A stretch of DNA of 51,468 bases from Bacillota bacterium (lineage in GTDB: Bacteria > Bacillota > Bacilli > Bacillales > Cytobacillaceae): contig JAUZPL010000026.1 in NCBI GenBank assembly GCA_030705955.1, forward strand, positions 1-51,468, written 5' to 3'. The notes beneath the pieces are model-generated. The model had not been told where the DNA came from. It searched no databases and worked only from the letters and a program-made list of their open reading frames with translations. The translations under genes were made by a program, and so were the position numbers. Shown here piece by piece: positions 25,688 through 34,439 of this stretch (within the stretch, counting starts at the first letter, position 1; each line of letters opens with the position of its first letter).

Positions 25688-26596
25688 TTATCCTTCAATA
25701 GTATTTATCAATGTCCCTATTTTTTCTATACTGATTTCAACTTGATCCCGTGGCTGTAAAAACCTTGGTGGTTTGAATCCCTTTCCCACCCCAGCAGGTG
25801 TTCCAGTGGCAATGATGTCACCAGGTTCAAGTGTCATCCCAGCGGATAACACCGAAAGGATTTCTTCAATTGGAAATATAAATTTTTCAGTATTAGAGCT
25901 TTGTCTTACCTCACCATTTACTTTTGTTTCAATCTGTAAATGATTTGGATTACCAATTTCATCTTTGTGAACAATCCATGGGCCCATAGGACAGGTTGTA
26001 TCCAAGCTTTTTCCAATAAAAAACTGCTTGTGTTTAGCTTGTAGATCTCTGGCAGTGACATCATTTATAATAGTATACCCAAATATATAGTCATGTGCTT
26101 CTTCCTTTTTTATTCCCCTGCCGGCTTTTCCAATGATAACAGCTAATTCTCCTTCATAATCAAGCTCATCTGTTACGGTGCGGTGATTAAGAATGCTTTG
26201 ATTATGCCCGATAACTGTGGTGGGAGCTTTGGTGAAGACCATAACATGTTCTGGAATATCTGCTGCACTTCCCAATTCAATGGCATGGTCGGCATAATTT
26301 TTCCCTACACAAAAGATATTTTTGGTTGGTCTTGTGATGGGAGCGAGTAGGGTAACTTCTGTAAGTGGAATATAGAATGAATCCTGATCATCATTCGTTT
26401 GAAGCCACTCCAAAACACATTTGACATTTTCCACAAATGTTCCACTATTTTGTATACACTCTACTAATGACGACGGAAAAGTCATTTTTCCAAAACACAA
26501 CTGTTCAATTTGTTGCAGAGAAAGTACTTTCGTCGTATCTTCACTCAACAATCCGACAAATGGTCCATGCTCATTTTCTGCCGTAACAAATTTCAA
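25688..26596 (-). CDS. yisK: Fumarylacetoacetate hydrolase family protein (YisK)
   Basis: About 302 residues with the FAH-fold motifs CVGKNYADHAIELG, DYEGELAVIIG and GDIIATGTPAGVGKGF; the acidic residues that bind the metal are present. The B. subtilis orthologue YisK has been linked to oxaloacetate decarboxylation and to cell-shape proteins. The preferred start is TTG 26596 (MKFVTAE), with GGGGTGA upstream and matching the family N-terminus; GTG 26605 is the alternative. Confidence 0.9.
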   Translation of the reverse strand: MKFVTAENEHGPFVGLLSEDTTKVLSLQQIEQLCFGKMTFPSSLVECIQNSGTFVENVKCVLEWLQTNDDQDSFYIPLTEVTLLAPITRPTKNIFCVGKNYADHAIELGSAADIPEHVMVFTKAPTTVIGHNQSILNHRTVTDELDYEGELAVIIGKAGRGIKKEEAHDYIFGYTIINDVTARDLQAKHKQFFIGKSLDTTCPMGPWIVHKDEIGNPNHLQIETKVNGEVRQSSNTEKFIFPIEEILSVLSAGMTLEPGDIIATGTPAGVGKGFKPPRFLQPRDQVEISIEKIGTLINTIEG

Positions 26597-26669
26597 ACCA
26601 ATCACCCCATTCGTTTTTTGTCCACTTTAAAAATAACAATTGAATTAGGTTCTGACAAATTAAATACAC

Positions 26670-27584
26670 TTATTTTCTGAAGGTGTTAATAAACTGGATA
26701 ATTGCCGGTCCCAATAACACAATAAAAAGACTTGGAAAAATAAATAAAACAAGTGGAAATAACATTTTAATTGGAGCTTTCATTGCTTCTTCTTCCGCTC
26801 TTTGTTTCCGCTGCTCTCTTACTTCGTTTGATAAAACTCTCAAAACTTGGACCATACCGATTCCAAGCTTCTCAGCCTGCAAAATGCTGCTAATAAATGC
26901 TTTTATTTCATCTACGTCAAGCCGCTCTCTTATTCCCGCTAATGCTTGCCTTCTTGTTTTCCCAAGACGGACTTCTTCTAGACAACGGTGAAATTCACTT
27001 GCAATTACTCCATCTTTTTTAGAAACAACTTTACTGACAGCTGAATCAAAACCAAGTCCAGCCTCAAGACTTACGGTTAATAAGTCCAAAACATCTGGAA
27101 GCTCTTTTAAGGCTTGATGGTTTCTAGCTTTTGTTTTTTGTTTTAAATAGAGGTGCGGTGTTACCAAACCAATTAACAATCCAAATATAGAAAAGATAAA
27201 TACAGCTTTGATCCCGCCATTCAGAAGTGCCGCATACCCTCCAAAAGCAATAGGAAAGAAAAACAAAAACCCGATTTGCCAAAGACGAAAATCGACAGGT
27301 GTCATTCCTCTTGGATTCCCTGCAAACCTCAGTTTCCTCTCAATTTTTGCTTCCTTTTCTCCAGGCAATTTTTTATTAAAGCTTCGCCTGAAGTCAAGTA
27401 ATACAGGTTTAATGACTCTTTTGAAAAAGGTTACCTGTTCTGCCTTTATTCCTTCTTCCCTTGTTGTATCATTCAATAGAAAAACATCCAGCCTTTTTTT
27501 AAGGCGACCCTTTTTCTCTTCACGAATTAGAAATAGACCATAAAAACATAGGGAAATGGTTAGAAAAAACGAGATGTAGACCAT
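26670..27584 (-). CDS. tadC: Tad pilus inner-membrane protein TadC (T2SS F family)
   Basis: A 304-residue GspF-type protein with hydrophobic segments at the N-terminus, near 110-150 and at the C-terminus, and the core motif ELPDVLDLLTVSLEAGLGFDSA-type region. With TadB it forms the platform that couples the TadA ATPase to pilus assembly. It is the last gene of the tad operon. GAGGTG precedes the ATG, overlapping the tadB end. Confidence 0.9.
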   Translation of the reverse strand: MVYISFFLTISLCFYGLFLIREEKKGRLKKRLDVFLLNDTTREEGIKAEQVTFFKRVIKPVLLDFRRSFNKKLPGEKEAKIERKLRFAGNPRGMTPVDFRLWQIGFLFFFPIAFGGYAALLNGGIKAVFIFSIFGLLIGLVTPHLYLKQKTKARNHQALKELPDVLDLLTVSLEAGLGFDSAVSKVVSKKDGVIASEFHRCLEEVRLGKTRRQALAGIRERLDVDEIKAFISSILQAEKLGIGMVQVLRVLSNEVREQRKQRAEEEAMKAPIKMLFPLVLFIFPSLFIVLLGPAIIQFINTFRK

Positions 27585-27587
27585 TCA

Positions 27588-28547
27588 TTACACCTCTATT
27601 GTCGTTATTTTTTTAATCATGATAAAACCTATAATGCCAGAAATTATACTTGCAATTAACATGGTAATCCCAATTGGATTCGTGAAAAGAGTACTGATGT
27701 ATTTTGGCTGCATTAAATAAATAACAAAGCCTAGTATGATAGGTAATAGTCCTACAACAATGCCAGATAGACGTCCTTGGGCTGTTAAAGTAGAAATTTG
27801 CCGATGGATTTTTGTACGTTCGCGAATAGTTTCTACAATTTTATCAAGCACAGTAGCCAAATTTCCACCTACCTGTCTTTGAATCAAAATAGCTTGTATC
27901 ATTAAATCTAAATCTTCACTTGGCATTCGTTCCTTGAGATCATTCAGAGAGTCTTCAAGACTTCTTCCATATTGCATTTCTTTCAGTACAAACTCCATTT
28001 CATCTTTAATTGGAGAGGCCGCCTCTTCAATGACAGTTTTAAGGGCTTGCAGAAAACTAAATCCAGCCCTTAAAGAACCAATAATAGTGGTAATCATATC
28101 TGAAAGTCCATCATTAAATTTAGATATTCGTTCTTTTTCTTTTTTCTTTACATACCACTTTGGGAAAAAGAAACCTAGGGAACCACCTAAAAAAAAGAAA
28201 AACCAGTTTCCACTAATGAATGTTAGTAGACAGCCAATAAAAGCTGTTAATATCCACTGGAAAAGTACATATTCCTCTGGTTTAAAGGGTAGTCCTGCCC
28301 TTGCCAATTTCATTTCAAGCTGCGTGTTCTTTTCTTTTGTTAAAACACTGGAACGAATTTTTCGTTTGGTTATTTGAAATTGAACGAAAAAATCAAATTG
28401 TTTCCGATTCACTTGCACATCTGGAATGGCTAGATATCGTTCAATCCGTTTTTCTAATTTTTTTTCTGGTCGTATGATTATTTGAAAAAGTGATATGAAG
28501 AAAAAAGTGATGGTGAAAAAGAAAAGGAAAAGAATGATATATATCAT
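27588..28547 (-). CDS. tadB: Tad pilus inner-membrane protein TadB (T2SS F family)
   Basis: A 319-residue paralogue of TadC with the F-domain pattern (LSDMITTIIGSLRAGFSF) and three or more membrane segments. ATG 28547 overlaps the tadA stop in an ATGA arrangement, indicating translational coupling. It acts in the membrane with TadA and TadC. Confidence 0.9.
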   Translation of the reverse strand: MIYIILFLFFFTITFFFISLFQIIIRPEKKLEKRIERYLAIPDVQVNRKQFDFFVQFQITKRKIRSSVLTKEKNTQLEMKLARAGLPFKPEEYVLFQWILTAFIGCLLTFISGNWFFFFLGGSLGFFFPKWYVKKKEKERISKFNDGLSDMITTIIGSLRAGFSFLQALKTVIEEAASPIKDEMEFVLKEMQYGRSLEDSLNDLKERMPSEDLDLMIQAILIQRQVGGNLATVLDKIVETIRERTKIHRQISTLTAQGRLSGIVVGLLPIILGFVIYLMQPKYISTLFTNPIGITMLIASIISGIIGFIMIKKITTIEV

Positions 28548-29956
28548 GCCCACACCTCATCTTCAATAAATACACTTCTAGGAATTTGAATACCTGAAGT
28601 TTCTAGGCGATCATAAAATTTTGGACGCACACCAGTTGGAACAAGCTTCCCAATCATTTTCCCCTCGGAATCTACTCCATCCTGTCTAAATGTAAAAACA
28701 TCTTGAAGGACGATAATATCTCCTTCAAGCCCTTGTACCTCTGTAATACTGACAATCTTCCTAGTTCCATCCTTTAAACGTGTCTGTTGAATGATTACAT
28801 CAATGGCACCGGCAATTTGTTCACGTATCGCTTTAACTGGAAGCTCAACACCTGCTAAAAGAACCATTGTTTCCAATCTCGCAATCATATCCCTTGGACT
28901 ATTGGAATGTCCTGTTGCCAAGGATCCGTCATGGCCTGTATTCATTGCCTGTAGCATATCAAGTGCCTCTGCACCTCGAACCTCACCAATAATAATTCGA
29001 TCTGGCCTCATTCGAAGCGAATTTCGAACAAGATCTCGAATGGTAATGGCGCCTGTCCCTTCAATATTAGGTGGCCTTGACTCTAGTGATACAACATGGG
29101 TTTGCCCCAACTGTAATTCTGCTGCATCTTCAATCGTAACAATTCGCTCATCATCAGGGATAAAGTTCGAAAGAACATTTAAGGTTGTTGTTTTGCCTGA
29201 ACCAGTTCCGCCACTGACAAATAAATTTAGTCTTGCTTTTACACATGCTTCTAGAAATATGGCCATTTCCTGGGACAAGGTTCCGAAGTTGATCAAATCA
29301 CTTATTTGAAAAGGATCCTTTGAGAATTTTCTGATGGTAATCGTTGGTCCATTTAATGCGAGTGGGGGGATAATGCCATTTACTCGAGAACCGTCTGGCA
29401 ACCTTGCATCCACCATTGGGGAACTTTCATCAATCCTTCTTCCAAGCGGGGACACAATTTTATCGATAATACTCAATACATGCTCATCATCGCGAAATTG
29501 AATAGGGGTAAGTTCAAGTTTTCCATTTCGCTCACAGTAGACTTGAAATGGCCCATTTACCATAACTTCTGAAACACTCTCATCAAGTAATAGTGGATTT
29601 ATTGGGCCAAAGCCTGTAAGATCATTAACTAATTCTTCAACTACCTTTTTGCAATCAATTTGCCCCCTAAAAGACTCATCTTCCTTTATAATGTCGAGTG
29701 CCATTCCTTCTAGCTTAGGAATTATATCTTCAATCTGATCGTCTTTAAGCTCTTGAAGAATCTTTTTTTGGACTCTGTTTTTTAACTCCTGATGCTTATC
29801 CGTTTTGCGAATTTTTTTTTCACGCTCATTTTCTTTATACTTTTGTTCAAAATCTATTTTGGTGGTTTGGGGAAATGAACCTATATTCAAGGTTTCTTTT
29901 TTTACAATCTCGTCATCCTGCTGGCTTTTTCCCTGAATTCGATTTAACAAACTCAT
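28544..29956 (-). CDS. tadA: Tad pilus assembly ATPase TadA/CpaF
   Basis: A 470-residue secretion ATPase with Walker A GGTGSGKTT at residues 249-257, the Asp box (RIVTIEDAAELQL), a Walker B/GxxR region (IIIGEVRGAEALDML) and the His box (GHDGSLATGHSN). It powers pilin assembly at the cytoplasmic face. The charged N-terminal extension of about 80 residues is usual for CpaF. GGGGG lies before the ATG. Confidence 0.95.
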   Translation of the reverse strand: MSLLNRIQGKSQQDDEIVKKETLNIGSFPQTTKIDFEQKYKENEREKKIRKTDKHQELKNRVQKKILQELKDDQIEDIIPKLEGMALDIIKEDESFRGQIDCKKVVEELVNDLTGFGPINPLLLDESVSEVMVNGPFQVYCERNGKLELTPIQFRDDEHVLSIIDKIVSPLGRRIDESSPMVDARLPDGSRVNGIIPPLALNGPTITIRKFSKDPFQISDLINFGTLSQEMAIFLEACVKARLNLFVSGGTGSGKTTTLNVLSNFIPDDERIVTIEDAAELQLGQTHVVSLESRPPNIEGTGAITIRDLVRNSLRMRPDRIIIGEVRGAEALDMLQAMNTGHDGSLATGHSNSPRDMIARLETMVLLAGVELPVKAIREQIAGAIDVIIQQTRLKDGTRKIVSITEVQGLEGDIIVLQDVFTFRQDGVDSEGKMIGKLVPTGVRPKFYDRLETSGIQIPRSVFIEDEVWA

Positions 29957-29962
29957 TTTGTC

Positions 29963-30802
29963 CTACCCCCTTTTATACCATCTCGAGAATACGGAATGAT
30001 GTTTATTTGGCTTTTGTCCCATTACTTCATGTGTACTAGTAAGGAATTCTGCCATTTTAAAAATTCCTTTTGCTACCTCCGTTTTGCTTTGCCCTATAAC
30101 AAAAGGAATTCCAATATTTAAGGATTTTGAGCAGGTTTGAAAATCATTTGGGATGTAAATAGGTTCTGATTCTTTTAGGATGGCTGCCGCTTCCTCGGCG
30201 TTAATCACACTTTCCATATTCGCTCTGTTAATGACCACCCTAGCTTTATTCCTAAAACCTAGTACATCCAACGTCTCAAGCAGCAGTTTTGTATTTTTAA
30301 GTGCTGTCATTTCCAAGTTGGTCACAACAAGAATGTGATCCGCTTTTTCTATTAAATGCAGCGAATGATCACTCAAGCCAGCATCCATGTCTGTAACGAC
30401 ATAATCATGCTGAAGAAGCATTAAATCTATGACTTTATCAACCGCCTCTTTCGTAACTAGATCAGCAAACTCCGGCCTCTCTGGTGCAGGAAGTACGCGA
30501 ACCCCACTTTTATGAAGGGATAAATATCTTGCTAAGCTTTGGTCATCAATGGTATCGATTCCTTCCATTACCTCTTTCATAGTAAAAGGTGCCTGTAAAT
30601 CCATTGCAAGTCCAATATCCCCAAATTGAAAATCACCATCAAAAATGGCGACAGACCGATTTTTTTTGAATAAAGCAACAGCTAAGTTCACGGTTAGAAT
30701 AGTACGCCCAATTCCTCCTTTTGCACTGCAAACAGCAATCATTTCTCCACGGCTTTTATTTACGTTCATTTGTTCAGTTTGCAATCCATCAGGGGTTTTC
30801 AT
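29963..30802 (-). CDS. tadZ: Tad localisation ATPase TadZ/CpaE-like
   Basis: A 279-residue ParA/MinD-type protein with the deviant Walker A KGGIGRT at residues 28-34: the signature Lys28 is kept but the usual second Lys is Arg33. TDMDAGLSDH represents the Walker B region. It lacks the N-terminal receiver domain seen in many CpaE proteins. TadZ positions the pilus machine. ATG 30802 follows AAGGTGA. Confidence 0.88.
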   Translation of the reverse strand: MKTPDGLQTEQMNVNKSRGEMIAVCSAKGGIGRTILTVNLAVALFKKNRSVAIFDGDFQFGDIGLAMDLQAPFTMKEVMEGIDTIDDQSLARYLSLHKSGVRVLPAPERPEFADLVTKEAVDKVIDLMLLQHDYVVTDMDAGLSDHSLHLIEKADHILVVTNLEMTALKNTKLLLETLDVLGFRNKARVVINRANMESVINAEEAAAILKESEPIYIPNDFQTCSKSLNIGIPFVIGQSKTEVAKGIFKMAEFLTSTHEVMGQKPNKHHSVFSRWYKRG

Positions 30803-30829
30803 GAGTGTCACCTTCCAAAAACATAAAAT

Positions 30830-31522
30830 CTAATTTGAATTATTTTCTTCATTCATTGTAGGGCGCTTGCCCAACAGTAAGTGTATTTTCCCTTGCTGTG
30901 CTGCATTTAAAAGGGAAACAGCATCCTCTGGTTTCAATTCCAATGTAACTGAACTATATTCTACATATTTGTCCTTTGAATTTTCCGGCGCTACCATTTT
31001 CCTTCCAACGGCGAGTACTCTAACATTTTGTTCTATAATAGTAGATACTGGAGGGGCTTGATTAGACTGATCTTTCCCTATCTTTGTGTAAACAACATCC
31101 ACATCATCCTCTGGCTCAATCAAATTGGAGACAGATTGATTAAAATCTACACCAATTGAAACAGCTCTATAACCCTCTTTTACTTTTCTAGATACATAAA
31201 TATTTTCTTCTTCCTCAGATGTTAGTCTTTGAGAGATGAGTGGCTCCCCTTTTTCAATAACGGTCGTTGCTATTTTCCCCTGGGCTTCACTAAAGCTTTT
31301 GAGTGATTGGGGAAGAATGCTTTTTTTAGGCATCTGAGCTATTTCAAGCATATCTGCCGTAATCCGTTCATTTTTAGATATTTTATCTTTCGCAATAACA
31401 ACCGCAGCTGTTTCTGAAATTGCTGCTTTTCCTACATTCATTTGTTTTATATATGAATAAAACAATAGAGTTGTAAAAGCACCCATTAAAAGGGATAAAA
31501 TTAAAATAAATTTTGATTTCAT
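30830..31522 (-). CDS. cpaB: Flp pilus assembly protein CpaB/RcpC
   Basis: A 230-residue protein with one N-terminal membrane anchor, then an SAF domain (VVIAKDKISKNERITADML) and the RcpC/CpaB domain (GYRAVSIGVDFNQSVSNLIEPEDDVDVV). In Gram-negatives it links to the outer-membrane channel; in this Gram-positive its partner must differ. ATG 31522 is preceded by AGGTGG. Confidence 0.9.
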   Translation of the reverse strand: MKSKFILILSLLMGAFTTLLFYSYIKQMNVGKAAISETAAVVIAKDKISKNERITADMLEIAQMPKKSILPQSLKSFSEAQGKIATTVIEKGEPLISQRLTSEEEENIYVSRKVKEGYRAVSIGVDFNQSVSNLIEPEDDVDVVYTKIGKDQSNQAPPVSTIIEQNVRVLAVGRKMVAPENSKDKYVEYSSVTLELKPEDAVSLLNAAQQGKIHLLLGKRPTMNEENNSN

Positions 31523-31530
31523 TATGCCAC

Positions 31531-32445
31531 CTACTCTGTTAATCGAATACAATATGCTCCCTTATCAATGCTTCCATTTTTAAAAAAGCCGGTTCCGGCG
31601 CGCTTAATAAATACACCTGTAATTGAGGTATCCTTCATGTCCAACGGATTGGTTATATAGAAGTAGGCAAAACCTGTTATCTGGATGCTATTTAACTGAT
31701 TACTGCTATTATCATAAGGCTTATATACAGGAACTAAGAGAATTCTTGAACAATTGCGAAGGCTATAATCATCAGGAATTTCTGAACACCCATTAATACG
31801 TTCCTGAATAACATCCCTTGTTTTTCCGGCAATATTTCCTGTTTGTGTATCAACAATATCTCCTATTTTCAATTCTTCCTGATACCCATACCGCAAATTA
31901 TCCTCATATGTTTTTGCTCCAGGTCCTCCTAAAGCTAATATTCCAAAGTTGCCAGTATCCACACCTGACGAATCAACCTTTAGCTGATAGGTCTTATAAT
32001 ATTCCAATGGAATATCTTGATTTATTCCTAACGGAGCTGCCCCGACAGCTCGCCCCATTGGTGACAATCCTGCGGCTGCGTGCACGGTAACATCCATTTT
32101 TTCAAATCCAAACATTCTAGCAAATGATAATGGGACCGTCTTTTTTAAATTGATGGCAACTTGTTCACCCATTGTAACCTCTAAGTTTTCAAATGAAGCA
32201 GATTCTTTATGGGCAGCCAAAATATCATTTACAACCTTATCAACATCTTGTTCCTGATTGGTTAATTCCTGTGCACCCGAAAGTACTGCGGCATTTGCTA
32301 CTTTTTGCAATTCACTTTTTGTCATATAGACTAAACCACCATCAAGGGCAAGCCCTGCCATTCCTAATAACCCGACTAAAGAAAGGGCTGCGAGAATGAT
32401 GATATTTCCACGTTCTTCTCTTATTAACTTTTTTAGGAGCCGCAT
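31531..32445 (-). CDS. TadG-like pilus-associated protein
   Basis: About 304 residues with an N-terminal TadG/Flp-type segment (REERGNIIILAALSLVGLLGMAGLALDGG), followed by a long extracytoplasmic region without clear von Willebrand motifs. It is probably a pseudopilin-like or surface component. ATG 32445 is preferred, but GTG 32460, overlapping the tadE stop by 4 bp, is possible. Confidence 0.85.
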   Translation of the reverse strand: MRLLKKLIREERGNIIILAALSLVGLLGMAGLALDGGLVYMTKSELQKVANAAVLSGAQELTNQEQDVDKVVNDILAAHKESASFENLEVTMGEQVAINLKKTVPLSFARMFGFEKMDVTVHAAAGLSPMGRAVGAAPLGINQDIPLEYYKTYQLKVDSSGVDTGNFGILALGGPGAKTYEDNLRYGYQEELKIGDIVDTQTGNIAGKTRDVIQERINGCSEIPDDYSLRNCSRILLVPVYKPYDNSSNQLNSIQITGFAYFYITNPLDMKDTSITGVFIKRAGTGFFKNGSIDKGAYCIRLTE

Positions 32446-32456
32446 ATTTACCCGCC

Positions 32457-32840
32457 TCACTCTACCCTAATGGTTGAATCCGTCTCAATATAAAAAGGAG
32501 AGGGTAAGAGCATTGAAAGAAATGGTGTATATAATGTAAATGGATATCGAAGTTTTACGGTCACATAATCACCTGAATGACGTTCAGTATCATTTGGGGT
32601 GATTTCTACCTGTAATTTTGATGAATCACCTAATTTTACATATTGATAGGCAAAATCAATAATAGCTTGATCATTTTTATCAAGCCCTCCAAGTCTCACC
32701 GTCTCTTGTGTAGCCATTTGTAAATAAGCATATGAATATATTAATCTGCCAAAATCTAAAATACCGACTAATAACAAGAGTAGCACGGGTAACAGTAAGG
32801 CTGTTTCCACCATTGATTGGCCGCGCTCATCCCTTTTCAT
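32457..32840 (-). CDS. tadE: TadE-like pseudopilin
   Basis: A 127-residue protein with the TadE motif ERGQSMVETALLLPVLLLLLV-type N-terminus: charged leader, Gly-Gln-Ser, Glu at +5 and a hydrophobic stretch. It is predicted to be cleaved by the prepilin peptidase encoded just upstream, whose stop it overlaps by 4 bp. Confidence 0.9.
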   Translation of the reverse strand: MKRDERGQSMVETALLLPVLLLLLVGILDFGRLIYSYAYLQMATQETVRLGGLDKNDQAIIDFAYQYVKLGDSSKLQVEITPNDTERHSGDYVTVKLRYPFTLYTPFLSMLLPSPFYIETDSTIRVE

Positions 32841-33355
32841 ATTTGAAATCCTCCTGGATGTAAAAGCTGAAAAATCGCCCCTAGTGCAATGGCAATTCCA
32901 TATGGATAGGTTGTTTTTAGACCCTCTCTGTCAAACATAAGTGGTATTTTTACACCGTGTCTTATTCCATGAATATAAGTGATAAATTGAAATAAGCTTT
33001 TTTTCATTCCTTTTCTAAATAACAAAATAAGAAGGGCAATCGCTCCTCCAGCAAGTGCCATGTTAATTGCAGCCATAAAAACAAAAGTCATTCCCTTTAA
33101 AGCCCCAATAACAGCCAAAAGCTTTACATCTCCTGCCCCCATTCCCCCCAGCAAGTAAGGAATTAGTAGGATTCCAAGACCAACTAACCCACCAAGTAAT
33201 GAGCTTGAAAGTCCCAATAATCCTGCAGTAACAGTATGAATCGTGATCCCGACCAATAAAAAAGGAAATAATACCGCATTATAAATTTTTCTTTTACGAA
33301 TATCTGTCATAACGCAAATGAATAAGAGTATCATTAAAAGAGCACTACTCCACAT
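32837..33355 (-). CDS. tadV: Prepilin peptidase TadV/CpaA (A24 family)
   Basis: A 172-residue aspartyl protease with about five or six membrane helices. Catalytic Asp residues are in MTDIRKRKI and the GxGD motif (GMGAGDVKLL). It processes Flp and TadE-type precursors. ATG 33355 is preceded by AAAGGAG; the ORF extends to 33385 without a better site. Confidence 0.92.
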   Translation of the reverse strand: MWSSALLMILLFICVMTDIRKRKIYNAVLFPFLLVGITIHTVTAGLLGLSSSLLGGLVGLGILLIPYLLGGMGAGDVKLLAVIGALKGMTFVFMAAINMALAGGAIALLILLFRKGMKKSLFQFITYIHGIRHGVKIPLMFDREGLKTTYPYGIAIALGAIFQLLHPGGFQI

Positions 33356-33402
33356 TCTTGGCACTCCTTTCACTGCAACATACAAATGTCTTTAATAAAA
33401 AA

Positions 33403-33430
33403 AGCCTCACGAAGTTCCCAACGCAAGGCT
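33403..33430 (-). terminator. Attenuating hairpin between flp and tadV
   Basis: On the minus strand AGCCTTGCG and CGTGAGGCT pair around about ten bases and are followed by seven T. Placed inside the operon, it could reduce read-through so that pilin is made in excess over the machinery. Confidence 0.65.
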
Positions 33431-33476
33431 ATATCTAAAAAAAGGGAGTATTTTAAATAAGTTCAGACCATAAATT

Positions 33477-33671
33477 TTAATTAGAAGTTCCATCTCCTGT
33501 TGCTTTACCAGTAATAGCAGATACAACATTGTTAAACATTGTAATAATTTGTCCGCGCAATAAGGCTAGTGCTCCAACAACTGCAACAGCAATAATTCCT
33601 AACACTAACCCATATTCTGTCATACCTTGTCCTTCTTCTTCTCTTATCAATGCTTTTATTTTCTTTAACAT
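33477..33671 (-). CDS. flp: Flp-type pilin
   Basis: A 64-residue prepilin with a charged leader (MLKKIKALIREEEG), a cleavage site after Gly and the Flp signature GQGMTEYGLVLGII, in which Glu and Tyr sit at +5 and +6. The hydrophobic helix continues for about 20 residues, with a short Gly/Thr-rich tail. It is the major pilus subunit and the second gene behind the riboswitch. Confidence 0.93.
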   Translation of the reverse strand: MLKKIKALIREEEGQGMTEYGLVLGIIAVAVVGALALLRGQIITMFNNVVSAITGKATGDGTSN

Positions 33672-33685
33672 GTTAAATTCCCCTC

Positions 33686-34027
33686 TCAGTTTATTGATAA
33701 ATAATGTCCAACGCTTGTATTTGTATTCTGAATGGTTCCAGCTGGAAGCTCTAAAACGGAGGCTGCCGCACGATAATATTTTCCAATTTTTTTTGGCTCC
33801 ATTTTTTCATCAATTCCAACAATTTCAAGCATTTCACTAAGGTAAAGAATATCAATTGAGTAGTTCATAAAGAAAGTATGGATTGATTGGCAAGGTTGAA
33901 TGTATAAGCCATGTCCTGTCTTCAAACTTTTTGTAAACATCAGCCCTTTTAAACGTTTAAAAAATGTATCGGCTATAGATGCACAGTTTGCAATTTCCGT
34001 TCCATTTGACAGGTTCACAACCTTCAA
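33686..34027 (-). CDS. DUF192 family protein
   Basis: A 113-residue protein with the DUF192 signatures FFKRLKGLMF, YIQPCQSIHTFFMNYSIDILYL and VLELPAGTI. DUF192 function is unknown. The TTG start at 34027 is chosen because GGAGGTG lies 6 nt upstream; an ATG at 34042 overlaps that site. It is the first gene after the riboswitch terminator and 14 bp before flp, so it belongs to the tad transcript. Confidence 0.88.
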   Translation of the reverse strand: MKVVNLSNGTEIANCASIADTFFKRLKGLMFTKSLKTGHGLYIQPCQSIHTFFMNYSIDILYLSEMLEIVGIDEKMEPKKIGKYYRAAASVLELPAGTIQNTNTSVGHYLSIN

Positions 34028-34052
34028 TTTTTTCACCTCCATCTAACAAAAA

Positions 34053-34082
34053 ATGACCCTGCCTATACCGAAAGGGGGTCAT
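34053..34082 (-). terminator. Riboswitch expression-platform terminator
   Basis: On the minus strand ATGACCC and GGGTCAT close a hairpin followed by six T, just upstream of the DUF192 ribosome site. Its 5' arm (CCCCCTTTCGG) can alternatively pair with CCGAAGG...GGG at the 3' end of the aptamer, giving an antiterminator. Confidence 0.8.
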
Positions 34083-34109
34083 GAATAAAAGTACATCATG
34101 ATGAGTACC

Positions 34110-34207
34110 CTGATCCTTCGGTAACTGGCTGGCATAGTGCATAACACCTTAGCCCCTTTAGCTTTGCGTCACTGGTTTTCACCAGCTTTGCCTTTATCGA
34201 GATTCAG
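34110..34207 (-). promoter_or_regulatory. Cyclic di-GMP-I (GEMM) riboswitch
   Basis: The minus strand has the conserved GEMM-I core in order: GGCAAAG, a stem capped by a GAAA tetraloop (CTGGT-GAAA-ACCAG), TGACGCAAAGC, GGGGCTAAG, ATGCACTATGCCAGCCAG and TTACCG. Outer arms CTGAATC (34207-34201) and GGATCAG (34116-34110) form P1 with one mismatch. Because the P1 3' strand overlaps the antiterminator, c-di-GMP binding is predicted to allow termination (an OFF switch), but this direction is inference. It controls DUF192-flp-tad. Confidence 0.9.
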
Positions 34208-34381
34208 CTTTTTTCGTCATTTTCCGACTGATCTCTTACACAAATCATAAAATTTTTCTCCTTTTTTAGAAATCCTTCTTAATAATCATTTTATGGGTGA
34301 TGCATTAGGCATTAAGGACCATTTTAAAACTATTTTGACAATTTAATAATACCTAGTTAATTGTTTTTAGGCGTTTTAATC

Positions 34382-34409
34382 ACCTTTTCCTATTTTTACA
34401 CATAGGATG
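34382..34409 (+). promoter_or_regulatory. Sigma-K-like promoter of the gerP operon
   Basis: ACC at 34382-34384 and CATAGGATG at 34401-34409 fit the sigma-K pattern (AC, 16 nt, CATANNNTA) with one mismatch. In B. subtilis gerP is transcribed by sigma-K in the mother cell. The rest of 34208-34381 is AT-rich and should contain the tad promoter on the other strand, not identified. Confidence 0.55.
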
Positions 34410-34439
34410 AAGTGATATTTAAAATAAAGGGTGAATAAT

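Noticed and set aside
28791-29309. 172-codon plus-strand ORF
   Set aside because: Shadow of tadA, whose ATPase motifs are clear on the other strand.
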